Shown: positions 42,668 through 51,080 of the stretch, piece by piece
How positions within the stretch are numbered: position 1 is the stretch's first letter
How the letters are laid out: each line of letters opens with the position of its first letter
Assembly: GCA_937899265.1 (NCBI GenBank)
Contig: CALBPV010000002.1
Coordinates: 1 to 61,970, forward strand
Reading direction: 5' to 3'
Source of the DNA: an uncultured Bacteroidales bacterium
GTDB taxonomy: Bacteria > Bacteroidota > Bacteroidia > Bacteroidales > UBA3663
DNA: 61,970 bases
Made by a program: the position numbers and the translations under genes
Notes under the pieces: generated by a model
What the model was told of the DNA's origin: nothing
What the model saw: only the letters and a program-made list of their open reading frames with translations
Database searches by the model: none

Positions 42668-44113
42668 TCAGAGCACATCCGGAATGGCGGGACTGTTCTC
42701 GCCGTTGAGGAGCACATCGGTTTGTCGGATGTTGCGGTACTTTCCGCGCAGGTTGTGACGTCCTTTCTCCACGTTGCTCCAGTTGCAGTTCTTGACGTTC
42801 ACGTCATAGAGGTTGCATTCGTCCTCCAGACCGATGAGGTAAATGCCGAACCGGGACTTCTTGCAGTTGACGTTCTCGAGGTTGACGTTACGCACAACGG
42901 GATTGTTGCCGCGACGACACACCTCGTTGTGTTCGTAGTCGAGGTTGATGCGGAGCACCGCCTCGCGGCACTGTCCCACCTCCACGTTTCTCACATAGAT
43001 GTTCTCTATCGTTCCGCCTCGGCAGGAACTGGTCTTGATACGTATCACGCGGTCCAAGTTGGGCGAGTCCATCGTGCAGTTCTCCACATAGAGGTTGCGG
43101 TAACCGCCGGAAATCTCCGAACCTATCACCACGCCGCCGTGCCCGGCTGCAAAGTGGCAGTCTCTCACCACGATGTTCTGCGAGGGGGTGTTCCACTTGC
43201 GTCCGTCCATGTTGCGTCCGCTCTTGATGGCGATGCAGTCGTCGCCCGTGTTGAACGTGCAGCCTTCAATCAGGACGCGGTTGCAGGACTCGGGGTCGCA
43301 GCCGTCGCCGTTGGGACCTTGGTTGTTCACCTTCACGCGGCGCACTATCAGGTCGTTGCAGAACAGGGGGTGAATCACCCAGAAAGGCGAGCTTTCCAAC
43401 GTCACGTCCTCAATGAGCACCTGCGTGCAGCGGTAGAAGTTGACAAACTGCGGACGCATGCCGTCATTGGCCGTAAACTGGCGCAGATAGACGGGGGTCT
43501 GGCTCTCGCCCCACTGCAGAAGCTGGGCTCGCGAACCGTTGCGCTGGCTCACTTTGCCGTCCGACCATCCGTAGTGCTCGGCTCCGCACATCGCCCACCA
43601 GTTGTCGTTCGTGGCCTGCGCGTCGAGTTTGCCCTTGCCCGTGAGGGCGATGTTGGTGCAGCCGTAGGCGTAAATCAGCGGATGCGTATTGTAACAATCC
43701 AAACCTTCCCAACGCGTCAGCACGGCGGGGAAATAGAGATTGGGCTCGGTCGAGAATTTCAGCACGGCACCGTCCGAGAGATGCAGGTTCACATTGCTCA
43801 TCATCGTGATGGGACCCGTGATGTAGGTGCTGTCGGGAATCACTACCGTGCCGCCGCCTTCCTGCGAACAGGTGACGATGGCCAGATTGATGGCATCGTG
43901 GGCCAGGGCCAAACGCCGTTGCGGAACGGCGGCCTTGGCTCCGAAATCCGTGATATTATATACCCGGTCGGGGAACTGTGTCTTTTTGATTGCATTCACG
44001 ATTGAGTCGGCTTGTTGCCAGGGACCGGAGGCCGGCCTCGGCTTCGCCTTGGCATTGACGGCAGTGAATACACAGAGCGACGCCAACGCGGTCAGTAAGG
44101 TGGTTTTAATCAT
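42668..44113 (-). CDS. Glycoside hydrolase family 28 (exo-polygalacturonase type), secreted
   Basis: A 481-residue enzyme with a signal peptide (MIKTTLLTALASLCVFTAVNA) and a GH28 beta-helix. Catalytic motifs are well preserved: NNQGPNGDGCDPESC (first Asp), NTGDDCIAIKSGRN (two further Asp), AAGHGGVVIGSE (catalytic His region) and RVIRIKTSS (Arg-x-Lys). It should hydrolyse homogalacturonan, probably from chain ends given the insertions around the active site. It is only about 2 kb from the other GH28 gene but on the opposite strand, with its own promoter. No SusCD pair or pectin-lyase gene is present in this window. Confidence 0.93.
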   Translation of the reverse strand: MIKTTLLTALASLCVFTAVNAKAKPRPASGPWQQADSIVNAIKKTQFPDRVYNITDFGAKAAVPQRRLALAHDAINLAIVTCSQEGGGTVVIPDSTYITGPITMMSNVNLHLSDGAVLKFSTEPNLYFPAVLTRWEGLDCYNTHPLIYAYGCTNIALTGKGKLDAQATNDNWWAMCGAEHYGWSDGKVSQRNGSRAQLLQWGESQTPVYLRQFTANDGMRPQFVNFYRCTQVLIEDVTLESSPFWVIHPLFCNDLIVRRVKVNNQGPNGDGCDPESCNRVLIEGCTFNTGDDCIAIKSGRNMDGRKWNTPSQNIVVRDCHFAAGHGGVVIGSEISGGYRNLYVENCTMDSPNLDRVIRIKTSSCRGGTIENIYVRNVEVGQCREAVLRINLDYEHNEVCRRGNNPVVRNVNLENVNCKKSRFGIYLIGLEDECNLYDVNVKNCNWSNVEKGRHNLRGKYRNIRQTDVLLNGENSPAIPDVL

Positions 44114-44155
44114 CTTTTTTCTTGGTTTGTACTAAAACTTGCAAATTAATCGGTG

Positions 44156-44163
44156 CAAAGATA
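44156..44163 (-). promoter_or_regulatory. -7 promoter element for the second GH28 gene
   Basis: TATCTTTG on the minus strand; predicted leader about 36 nt. Confidence 0.6.
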
Positions 44164-44205
44164 AAAAAAATATGTGAAATATCGAAATATTTGGAGAATT
44201 TTCTT

Positions 44206-44213
44206 TATCTTTG
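44206..44213 (+). promoter_or_regulatory. -7 promoter element for the DUF456 operon
   Basis: TATCTTTG on the plus strand; predicted leader about 49 nt. Confidence 0.6.
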
Positions 44214-44268
44214 CAGTGTTTTTTAAGAAAAAAATACATTTTTCCACCGCTTTGTTTGTCCTGTTGCA

Positions 44269-44766
44269 ATGACAACACTTACCGTCATACTCGTCATCGT
44301 CGCCATCCTCTTGGCGCTCACCGGCATCGTCGGAGCCGTCGTTCCCGCCCTGCCCGGTCCTCCTCTCACGTTTGCCGGCATGCTGACCGCCTATTTTCTT
44401 TTCCCGGGCGAGATTTCCGGCTCCACGGTGCTTGTGATGTTCACGCTCACCGTGGTTGTCTCCATCCTCGACTATGTGGCGCCCGTTCTCCTGACCAAAA
44501 TGGGAGGCGGCTCCAAGCCGGGTGTGACGGGCACGACCATCGGCACTGTCGTGGGGTTGTTCTTCTTGCCGTCCGGCATCATTTGGGGACCTTTCCTGGG
44601 GGCTCTCATCGGAGAACTCATCCACGGAGCCACTTTGGGCCGAAGCCTCAAGGTGGCCGTGATTTCCTTCATCTCGTTTCTGCTCACCACAGGCTTCAAA
44701 CTGATTCTCTCCATCGCAATGACCTGGCTCACGATGTCGGCCACCTATTCTCACATCACGGGATGA
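44269..44766 (+). CDS. DUF456 family membrane protein
   Basis: A 165-residue protein with four or five membrane helices and the glycine-rich DUF456 landmarks: GIVGAVVPALPGPPLTFAGML at the N-terminus, TKMGGGSKPGVTGTTIGTVVGLF centrally, and PFLGALIGELIHG. Its molecular function is unknown. Its stop overlaps the start of the downstream ATP-grasp-like gene by 4 bp (ATGA), showing translational coupling and suggesting the two proteins work together or are needed in equal amounts. Confidence 0.88.
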   Translation: MTTLTVILVIVAILLALTGIVGAVVPALPGPPLTFAGMLTAYFLFPGEISGSTVLVMFTLTVVVSILDYVAPVLLTKMGGGSKPGVTGTTIGTVVGLFFLPSGIIWGPFLGALIGELIHGATLGRSLKVAVISFISFLLTTGFKLILSIAMTWLTMSATYSHITG

Positions 44767-45674
44767 GACTTTTCTTTCCGGAACACGACATGGCGCTGGC
44801 CAATGGCGTGAAGCATTTCAATCCGCCGCGCATGGCTGTCGAACTGGCCGCACGCGGCGAATCTCTTGCGCCCTGGTGGCAACGGCTCGGCCAAGGACCC
44901 CTGCCCTGGGGCTGGAACTGGGATTCTCGCGCGGAACTGCGCCGGAGCGGGGTGCCCTTCGAGGCTCTGCCCTCCGACGGGGAACTTCACGAGATACGCC
45001 GCCTTTCGAGCCGCGAACAGACACTCTCCATATTGTCTCGCATGAGGGAGCTTTGTCCCGCCATCGCCCTCCCCGAACGCATCGACAGTGCCGAGGCGCT
45101 CGACAGGTATCTGTCCCTCCACGAGAAGGACACTTACGTGCTCAAAAGCCCTTGGAGCAGCAGCGGACGCGGCCTTTCGCTCCATCCCGCCCAGGACAGT
45201 GCCTCGCTCCGCCGCCGAGGGCTGCACGTGCTCCGTCGGATGGGATGCATCCTGGCCGAACCCTGGTACGACAAGGTGCAGGACTTTGCGATGCTCTTTT
45301 TCATCGACCGCGAACGGCGCGTCTCCTTCGAGGGCTACTCCCTCTTCGACAACGATGCACGGGGCACTTACCTCCGAGGTCTTCTGGCCTCCAATGCCGA
45401 GATAGAAGCGACCCTCGCAAGACGGGGTGCCGATTCCTTGCTGTTGGCCGGCATCCGCGACATCCTGCTCGGATGGCTCCGCGAGGCCGTAACGCCCTTC
45501 CGCTCCAACTTCCCCCTCGGCTGGGTCGGCGCGGACATGATGATTGTACGGAAGAACGGCTCCTTGACGGTGCATCCTTGCGTCGAACTCAACCTGCGAT
45601 GCACCTTGGGGGTGGTGGCCAGAAATATGTACGACCGCGAGGGAAAGACCGGCTTTTTCACCTTCAAAAAGTAA
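44763..45674 (+). CDS. ATP-grasp-like protein of unknown substrate
   Basis: Start at 44763 (MRLFFPEHDMALANG), chosen because it forms an ATGA overlap with the DUF456 stop codon; the frame upstream runs antiparallel to coding logic. The 303-residue protein shows ATP-grasp features: TYVLKSPWSSSGRGLSL (ATP-binding Lys and flexible loop), LAEPWYDKVQDFAMLF, and HPCVELNLRCTLGVV near the C-terminus, where the Glu and Asn fit the metal-binding pair. Such enzymes join a carboxylate to an amine or thiol via an acyl phosphate. I do not recognise a specific family, and no obvious substrate peptide gene lies beside it. Confidence 0.65.
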   Translation: MRLFFPEHDMALANGVKHFNPPRMAVELAARGESLAPWWQRLGQGPLPWGWNWDSRAELRRSGVPFEALPSDGELHEIRRLSSREQTLSILSRMRELCPAIALPERIDSAEALDRYLSLHEKDTYVLKSPWSSSGRGLSLHPAQDSASLRRRGLHVLRRMGCILAEPWYDKVQDFAMLFFIDRERRVSFEGYSLFDNDARGTYLRGLLASNAEIEATLARRGADSLLLAGIRDILLGWLREAVTPFRSNFPLGWVGADMMIVRKNGSLTVHPCVELNLRCTLGVVARNMYDREGKTGFFTFKK

Positions 45675-45756
45675 AATCGAGGGGACAAAAGACGAAAATG
45701 TAGGGGTATTTTGACGAAAAGTCAAGGATATTGATCCTTATTTCAAAAAAAAACAT

Positions 45757-45764
45757 TATCTTTG
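45757..45764 (+). promoter_or_regulatory. -7 promoter element for the lpx operon
   Basis: TATCTTTG on the plus strand, 22 bp before the lpxD ATG; predicted leader about 16 nt. It probably drives lpxD, lpxC-fabZ, lpxA and the following gene. Confidence 0.65.
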
Positions 45765-45786
45765 CTGCAAAAAGAATACGCAAAGT

Positions 45787-46803
45787 ATGGAATTTACCGC
45801 TCAACAAATTGCAGAATTTCTGCATGGCACGATTGTGGGCGACGCCACCGTCAAGGTGCATGACGTCTCCAAAATCGAAGAGGGCCGTCCCGGCACGCTG
45901 ACGTTCATGGCCGACCCCAAGTTCGCCCATTATCTGCTCTCCACGGAGGCTGCCGTTGCCATCGTGAACCGCAGCTACGAGGTGGAGCCCGGCGTGAAGC
46001 CCACGCTCATCCAAGTCGAGGATGCCCGTGCCGCCGTGGCCCAGTTGCTCACCATGGTTCAGATGGCCACCACGCCCCGCCGTTCGGGCATCGAACAGCC
46101 TTCCTTCATCGCCGAGGGTGTCGAGGTTCCGGCCTCGGCTTGGGTGGGAGCTTTCTCCTACATCTCGCGCGGTGCCAAAATCGGCGAGGGTTGTCAGATT
46201 TATCCCCAGGTCTTCATCGGCGAAGGTGTCGAAATCGGAGCCGGCACAACGCTCTACGCCGGCGTGAAGATTTATGCAGGCTGCAAAGTGGGACCCGACT
46301 CCATACTCCACGCCGGGTGCGTGATAGGTGCCGACGGCTTCGGCTTCGTGCCGCAGGGCGATGCCTATCAGAAGATGCCCCAAATCGGAAACGTCATCCT
46401 GGAGGGCAACAACGAAATAGGAGCCAACACGACCATCGACCGCTCGACCATGGGCTCCACCATTGTGCGCAAGGGTACGAAAATTGACAATCTGGTACAA
46501 ATCGGGCACAACTGCGAAATCGGACAGAACACGATTCTCTGCGCCCAGGTGGGCGTAGCAGGTTCGACCAAGGTGGGCGACTGGTGTACGCTGGCCGGAC
46601 AAGTGGGTGTGGCCGGACACATCGCCATCGGCGACCGTGTCACCGTCGGCGCCCAGTCCGGCATCCCCGGCAACGTCAAGTCCGATCAGGTGCTCATGGG
46701 CTATCCCGCCATTCCCGCCCGCGACTGGTCCCGTCAGGCCGTCATGCTCAAGCGTCTCGAACAGATGTGGCATGACCTCGACACCCTCAAAAAGAAGAAA
46801 TAG
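45787..46803 (+). CDS. lpxD: UDP-3-O-acylglucosamine N-acyltransferase
   Basis: A 338-residue trimeric left-handed beta-helix acyltransferase. It has an N-terminal uridine-binding domain (FTAQQIAEFLHGTIVGDATVKV, LTFMADPKFAHYL) and hexapeptide repeats from about residue 105, with the catalytic His in DNLVQIGHNCEIGQN and a C-terminal helical part ending YPAIPARDWSRQAVMLKRLEQM. LpxD adds the N-linked hydroxyacyl chain in lipid A synthesis (third step). It is first in the lipid A operon, followed by array B and lpxC-fabZ. Confidence 0.96.
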   Translation: MEFTAQQIAEFLHGTIVGDATVKVHDVSKIEEGRPGTLTFMADPKFAHYLLSTEAAVAIVNRSYEVEPGVKPTLIQVEDARAAVAQLLTMVQMATTPRRSGIEQPSFIAEGVEVPASAWVGAFSYISRGAKIGEGCQIYPQVFIGEGVEIGAGTTLYAGVKIYAGCKVGPDSILHAGCVIGADGFGFVPQGDAYQKMPQIGNVILEGNNEIGANTTIDRSTMGSTIVRKGTKIDNLVQIGHNCEIGQNTILCAQVGVAGSTKVGDWCTLAGQVGVAGHIAIGDRVTVGAQSGIPGNVKSDQVLMGYPAIPARDWSRQAVMLKRLEQMWHDLDTLKKKK

Positions 46804-46809
46804 AACAGG

Positions 46810-46922
46810 CCGGAAATCCCGGAATCTCCGGAAGCCCCGGAATCTCCGGAAACCCCGGAAACCCCGGAATCTCCGGAATCTCCGGAAAATCCGGAAAATC
46901 CGGAAAATCCGGAAAATCCGGC
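46810..46922 (+). repeat. Array B: 9-bp tandem repeat between lpxD and lpxC-fabZ
   Basis: About 13 units of CCGGAAAAT, CCGGAATCT, CCGGAAACC and variants begin 6 bp after the lpxD stop codon and end at the A-rich leader of lpxC-fabZ. Confidence 0.93.
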
Positions 46923-46955
46923 TCCCCCCGAAAAAAAAACTCAACAACAAGAAAT

Positions 46956-48347
46956 ATGACAAAACAACACACGCTGAAGGAAAGCATTACCTTCACAGGC
47001 AAAGGCCTCCACACGGGCCTCGACATCACATTGACCCTCAACCCCGCGCCCGCCGACAACGGCTACACTTTCCAGCGCGTCGATCTCGAAGGGCAGCCCG
47101 TGCTTGAAGCCGTGGCCAGCAACGTCACCCAGACCCAGCGCGGAACGGTGATTGAGAAGGACGGTATTTCCGTTTCCACCATCGAACACCTCATGGCAGC
47201 GCTCTATGCTGCCGACATCGACAACTGCCTCATTCAGGTCAATGCCCCCGAAGTGCCCATCCTCGACGGAAGTTCCGTCCTCTACTGCGAAGCCATCGAG
47301 AAGGCCGGCATCGTCGAACTGGAGGCCAAGCGCGAGGTGTTCCGCATCACCAAGCCCTATCACGTCATCGACGAGGAAAAAGGCATCGACCTCGCCATCT
47401 ATCCCGACGACCATTTCTCCGTCACCGTCCTGGTCGATTTCCCGTCGCCCGTGCTCAACAACCAGTATGCCGTACTCAACAGCCTCGACGACTTCAAGAC
47501 GCAGGTGGCTGCCGCACGCACCTTTGTCTTCGTGCGAGAAATACAGCCGCTCTTGGCGGCCAACCTCATCAAGGGCGGAGACCTCGACAACGCCATCGTC
47601 ATCTACGACAGCAAGATACAGCAGGAAGAGATGGACAAACTGGCCGCTGTCATCCAGACCAAGGCCCCCTCGGCCGAAACGCTCGGCTACGTCCAGAACC
47701 GTCCCCTCACCTGGGACAACGAACCCGCGCGTCACAAACTGCTCGACCTCATCGGAGACCTTGCCCTCATCGGCAAGTACATCCAGGGGCGCGTTGTGGC
47801 CACCCGTCCCGGCCACGGCTTCAACAACAAGTTGGCACGCGCCGTCCGCAAGGACATGCGACGCACCGAGGTGCAGGTACCTGTCTATGACCCCAACAAA
47901 GAGCCGCTGCTCGACAACATCGGCATCAAGGCCATCCTCCCCCACCGCTATCCCATGCAGTTGGTCGATAAGATTATCGTGTGCGAACCCAACGACTATT
48001 GCGTGGGCGTCAAGAACGTCACGGCCAACGAGCCTTTCTTCCAGGGACACTTCCCCGAGGAACCCGTCATGCCCGGCGTCCTTCAGGTCGAGGCCATGGC
48101 CCAGTGCTCCGGCATCCTTGTGCTCAACTGCGTCGATGAACCCGAGAAGTACTCCACCTATTTCATGAGCATCAACAACGTCAAGTTCCGCCAGAAGGTG
48201 GTGCCCGGCGACACGCTCATCTTCCGCGTCTCCTTCCTCACACCCCTGCGGCGCGGCTGTGCCCAGATGAAGGGCTACGCTTTCGTGGGCGACAAGATTG
48301 TGAGCGAAGCCGAGTTCATGGCCCAAATCATCAAGAATAAAGAATAA
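46956..48347 (+). CDS. lpxC-fabZ: Bifunctional UDP-3-O-acyl-GlcNAc deacetylase / 3-hydroxyacyl-ACP dehydratase
   Basis: A 463-residue natural fusion characteristic of Bacteroidetes. Residues 1 to about 305 are LpxC: TLKESITFTGKGLHTGLDITL, the zinc-binding His in SVSTIEHLMAAL, and the second site HKLLDLIGDLALIG. Residues from about 320 are FabZ: IKAILPHRYPMQLVDKI with the catalytic His, and FFQGHFPEEPVMPGVLQVEAMAQ with the catalytic Glu. LpxC performs the committed deacetylation of lipid A synthesis; FabZ dehydrates 3-hydroxyacyl-ACP and so competes for the same substrate pool. Preceded by array B, followed 29 bp later by lpxA. Confidence 0.97.
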   Translation: MTKQHTLKESITFTGKGLHTGLDITLTLNPAPADNGYTFQRVDLEGQPVLEAVASNVTQTQRGTVIEKDGISVSTIEHLMAALYAADIDNCLIQVNAPEVPILDGSSVLYCEAIEKAGIVELEAKREVFRITKPYHVIDEEKGIDLAIYPDDHFSVTVLVDFPSPVLNNQYAVLNSLDDFKTQVAAARTFVFVREIQPLLAANLIKGGDLDNAIVIYDSKIQQEEMDKLAAVIQTKAPSAETLGYVQNRPLTWDNEPARHKLLDLIGDLALIGKYIQGRVVATRPGHGFNNKLARAVRKDMRRTEVQVPVYDPNKEPLLDNIGIKAILPHRYPMQLVDKIIVCEPNDYCVGVKNVTANEPFFQGHFPEEPVMPGVLQVEAMAQCSGILVLNCVDEPEKYSTYFMSINNVKFRQKVVPGDTLIFRVSFLTPLRRGCAQMKGYAFVGDKIVSEAEFMAQIIKNKE

Positions 48348-48376
48348 CAACCACCTAAAGACTAACGACATAGACT

Positions 48377-49171
48377 ATGACCGAAGAACTTATCTCCCCC
48401 CTTGCCGTTGTCAATCCCGGCGCAAAAATCGGACCCAATGTGAAAATCGGACCTTTCTGCGTCATTTACGATGACGTGGTCATCGGCGAAGGAACTGTGC
48501 TCGAAAATTCCGTCACCGTATTCCCCGGCGCACGCATCGGCAAGTTTTGCCACATCTTCCCCGGAGCTTGTATAGCCACCACGCCTCAGGACCTCAAGTT
48601 CAAGGGCGAATACACCACGGCCGAAATAGGCGACTACACCCAGATTCACGAGTGTGTCACGGTTCATCGCGGCACGGCATCCAAGCAGGTGACACATGTG
48701 GGTAGCCATTGCCTCATCATGGCCTACAGCCATGTGGCCCACGACTGCTACGTCTCCGACGGCGTCATCATGAGCAACTGCGTCCAGATGGCCGGCGAGG
48801 TCGTCGTGGAGCCCAATGCCGTGATAGGCGGCGGCGCCCTCATCCACCAGTTCACCCACATCGGTGCCTACTGCATGATTCAGGGCGGCGCACAAATCAA
48901 CAAGGACGTACCGCCCTACACCATGGCCGCCCGCGTTCCCACCGTCTATGTGGGTCTCAACACCGTGGGACTGCGCCGTCACAACATCGATGCCGAGACC
49001 ATCCTCAACATCCAGGAGATGTATCGCATCATCTACATGTCGGGCCTCAACGTCACCCACGCCCTCGACAAGGTCGAGGCCGAGTTCCCGCAGAGCCCCG
49101 AACGTGACCATATCCTCGATTTCATACGTTCCTCCGACCGCGGAATCCTCCGCAGCATGATAGGATCGTAA
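48377..49171 (+). CDS. lpxA: UDP-N-acetylglucosamine O-acyltransferase
   Basis: A 264-residue left-handed beta-helix enzyme of normal length: SPLAVVNPGAKIGPNVKIGPFCVIYDDVVIG at the N-terminus (landmark GPNVKIGPF), RGTASKQVTHVGSHCLIMAYSHVAHDCYV containing the catalytic His, and a C-terminal helical domain with RVPTVYVGLNTVGLRRHNID. It adds the O-linked 3-hydroxyacyl group to UDP-GlcNAc, the first lipid A step. It follows lpxC-fabZ with a 29-bp gap lacking any repeat; array C begins within 3 bp of its stop codon. Confidence 0.97.
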   Translation: MTEELISPLAVVNPGAKIGPNVKIGPFCVIYDDVVIGEGTVLENSVTVFPGARIGKFCHIFPGACIATTPQDLKFKGEYTTAEIGDYTQIHECVTVHRGTASKQVTHVGSHCLIMAYSHVAHDCYVSDGVIMSNCVQMAGEVVVEPNAVIGGGALIHQFTHIGAYCMIQGGAQINKDVPPYTMAARVPTVYVGLNTVGLRRHNIDAETILNIQEMYRIIYMSGLNVTHALDKVEAEFPQSPERDHILDFIRSSDRGILRSMIGS

Positions 49172-49173
49172 GC

Positions 49174-49288
49174 TTCGGAACCACCGGAAAGTCCGGAAAG
49201 ACCGGAATCTCCGGAAGCTCCGGAAAGTCCGGAAAGTCCGGAATCTCCGGAAAATCCGGGCCCTCCGGGACCTCCGGAAACTCCGGCT
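49174..49288 (+). repeat. Array C: 9-bp tandem repeat between lpxA and the pRiA4b ORF-3-like gene
   Basis: About 13 units of CCGGAAAGT, CCGGAATCT, CCGGAAGCT and related sequences; ends in CTCC-rich bases and an A-rich leader before the ATG at 49320. Confidence 0.93.
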
Positions 49289-49319
49289 CCCTCCCCTCCC
49301 ACGAAAAAAAACAACAGCT

Positions 49320-49865
49320 ATGGTTTATCATTTTGTAATACTTTCAGACGAAGTCGAAGATTTTCGCCGCGAGATTGACATCGATGCGACGGCAACCTTC
49401 CAAGACCTGCAGGACATTATCCTGAAGTCCTGCAACTACAAAAACGATCAGATGACCTCGTTCTTCATCTGCGGTGCCGACTGGAGCAAGGACTACGAGA
49501 TTACCATGATTGACATGAACGACAAGGACTCTGTGCTGCCCGTCACGAAGGTCATGGACCGCACCCACCTCGACGACACGTTCGGCAAGGAACCCGGAGC
49601 CAAGGTGATGTTCCTCTTCGACCCGATGTGCGAACGCTATCTCTACATGCAGCTCAAGTCGCTCGAAGACAAACGCCACATCCTGAAACCCGAAATAACC
49701 CTCTCCAAGGGCAAAGCCCCCAAGCAAATCGAAGACTTCGACAAACTCGTCGGAGGCATCGACGACGACATGTACGGCTCCGACGACTTCGACCCCGAGG
49801 AAATGGACCTCGACGGCTACCAAAGCCTCGACGACATCGAGGGCATCGAAAGCGGCGAATATTGA
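49320..49865 (+). CDS. Plasmid pRiA4b ORF-3-like protein
   Basis: A 181-residue acidic protein with the pRiA4b ORF-3 fold signature: VYHFVILSDEVEDFRREIDIDATATFQDLQDIIL, SFFICGADWSKDYEITMIDM, and LDDTFGKEPGAKVMFLFDPMCERYLYMQLKSLE (landmarks). The C-terminal 45 residues are highly acidic (GIDDDMYGSDDFDPEEMDLDGY). The family is widespread and unrelated to mobility despite its name; function is unknown. It follows lpxA on the same strand across array C and is probably the last gene of the lpx transcript; a strong terminator lies downstream. Confidence 0.85.
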   Translation: MVYHFVILSDEVEDFRREIDIDATATFQDLQDIILKSCNYKNDQMTSFFICGADWSKDYEITMIDMNDKDSVLPVTKVMDRTHLDDTFGKEPGAKVMFLFDPMCERYLYMQLKSLEDKRHILKPEITLSKGKAPKQIEDFDKLVGGIDDDMYGSDDFDPEEMDLDGYQSLDDIEGIESGEY

Positions 49866-49868
49866 GGC

Positions 49869-49990
49869 CGGCCCTCCCCCCCCCCTCGAAATCTCGAAAG
49901 GCCGGCCCTCCCCCCTCGTCATCTCGAAATCTCGTTATCTCGTCATCTCGAAACGCCGGCCCCCTCGAAATAACGCCCTCCCCCCTCGAA
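49869..49990. repeat. Short tandem repeats with TCTCGAAA and GGCCGGCCCTCCCCC motifs
   Basis: The gap after the pRiA4b-like gene holds several copies of TCTCGAAA, TCTCGTTA and TCTCGTCA (8-bp spacing), alternating with GGCCGGCCC and C-tract blocks. Confidence 0.8.
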
Positions 49991-49993
49991 ATG

Positions 49994-50025
49994 AAAAAAG
50001 CCTCCCGCTCTCGGGAGGCTTTTTT
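49994..50025. terminator. Bidirectional rho-independent terminator
   Basis: Arms AAAAAAGCCTCCCG/CGGGAGGCTTTTTT around a CTCT loop, between the convergent pRiA4b-like gene and dnaJ. Confidence 0.93.
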
Positions 50026-51059
50026 CATTTCTTGAACAGGTGGCGTATCTTGGCGAACATCGCCTCGCACTTCGATTTCGAGGGCGTGAAGTCGCTCTTG
50101 TCGCGCAGCGCCTCGATGTGGCGGCGCTCCTCGTCGGTCAGCGTCTCGGGCACATAGACCAGGATGTTAATCAGCAGGTCGCCCGTGCCGTAGCCGTCGG
50201 ACTTGGGCAGTCCTTTGTTCTTGAGACGCAGGATGGTGCCGGGCTGTGTGCCGGCAGGCACATTGATGCGCACGCGTCCTGTCAGCGTCGGTATCTCGAC
50301 GGGCGAACCCAATGCCGCCTGCGGGAACGTCAGCGTGAGGTTATAGACCAGGTCGTCCTCGTCGCGTAGCAGTTCGGTGTCGTTCTTCACCTGGATGACC
50401 ACTATCAAGTCGCCGGCAGAACCGCCCGAATTGGAGGCGTGTCCCTTGCCTTGGAGCGAGAACTGCTGACCGTCGGTCACGCCCTTGGGGATGGGCAGAG
50501 CCACGACCTCTTCCTTTTCCACAACAGAAGAGCCTTCCTGCACATTGTGGCGGATTTTGACTTTCTTGGTCACACCGGTGGCCACCTCCTGCAACGTGAG
50601 CGGCACGGTGATGCGGATGTCCTGTCCTTTCATCGCGCGCGAACGTCCGCTGCGACTGCTGCGCCCGCCGCCCATGTGGACACGCTGTCCGTTGATATAA
50701 AACTCGCCGTCTCCGCCGAACATGTCGGCGAATCCGCCGAACCCTCTTCCCCCGCCGAAGATGTCTCCGAAACGGGAGAAGATGTCGTTGATATCCATAT
50801 TCTCGAAGCCTCCGCCATATTGCTGGCTGAAGCTCGAGGGATCCTGATAGCCGAACTGGTCATAGCGCGCCTTCTTCTGAGGGTCGCTCAACACCTCGTA
50901 AGCCTCTGCGGCTTCCTTGAATTTCTCTTCTGCCGCCTTATCGCCCGGATTCTTGTCCGGGTGATATTTCAAAGCAAGCTTACGATAGGCGCGTTTGATT
51001 TCGTCGGCACTGGCGCTCTTTGCCACGCCAAGCACTTCGTAATAATCTCTTTTTGCCAT
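50025..51059 (-). CDS. dnaJ: DnaJ-type co-chaperone lacking the zinc-finger domain
   Basis: Start at 51059 (MAKRDYYEVLGVAKSASADEI); the frame stays open upstream only because it runs through the repeat array. The 344-residue protein has a J domain with the HPD motif (KYHPDKNPGD), a Gly/Phe-rich region (about residues 80-130) and two C-terminal beta-sandwich substrate-binding domains. The four CxxCxGxG zinc-finger repeats expected of class I DnaJ are missing: DIRITVPLTLQEVATGVTKKVKI passes directly to VVALPIPKGVTDGQQFSLQGKG. It is therefore a class II (CbpA-like) J protein, although located directly after grpE as a true dnaJ would be. It stimulates DnaK. Confidence 0.92.
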   Translation of the reverse strand: MAKRDYYEVLGVAKSASADEIKRAYRKLALKYHPDKNPGDKAAEEKFKEAAEAYEVLSDPQKKARYDQFGYQDPSSFSQQYGGGFENMDINDIFSRFGDIFGGGRGFGGFADMFGGDGEFYINGQRVHMGGGRSSRSGRSRAMKGQDIRITVPLTLQEVATGVTKKVKIRHNVQEGSSVVEKEEVVALPIPKGVTDGQQFSLQGKGHASNSGGSAGDLIVVIQVKNDTELLRDEDDLVYNLTLTFPQAALGSPVEIPTLTGRVRINVPAGTQPGTILRLKNKGLPKSDGYGTGDLLINILVYVPETLTDEERRHIEALRDKSDFTPSKSKCEAMFAKIRHLFKK

Positions 51060-51080
51060 AATCGTAGTTTTATTTTTTTT

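Noticed and set aside
49320..49865. Mobile-element origin for the pRiA4b ORF-3-like gene
   Set aside because: The family name comes from a plasmid, but no transposase, integrase or terminal repeats flank it, and it sits in the lpx operon.
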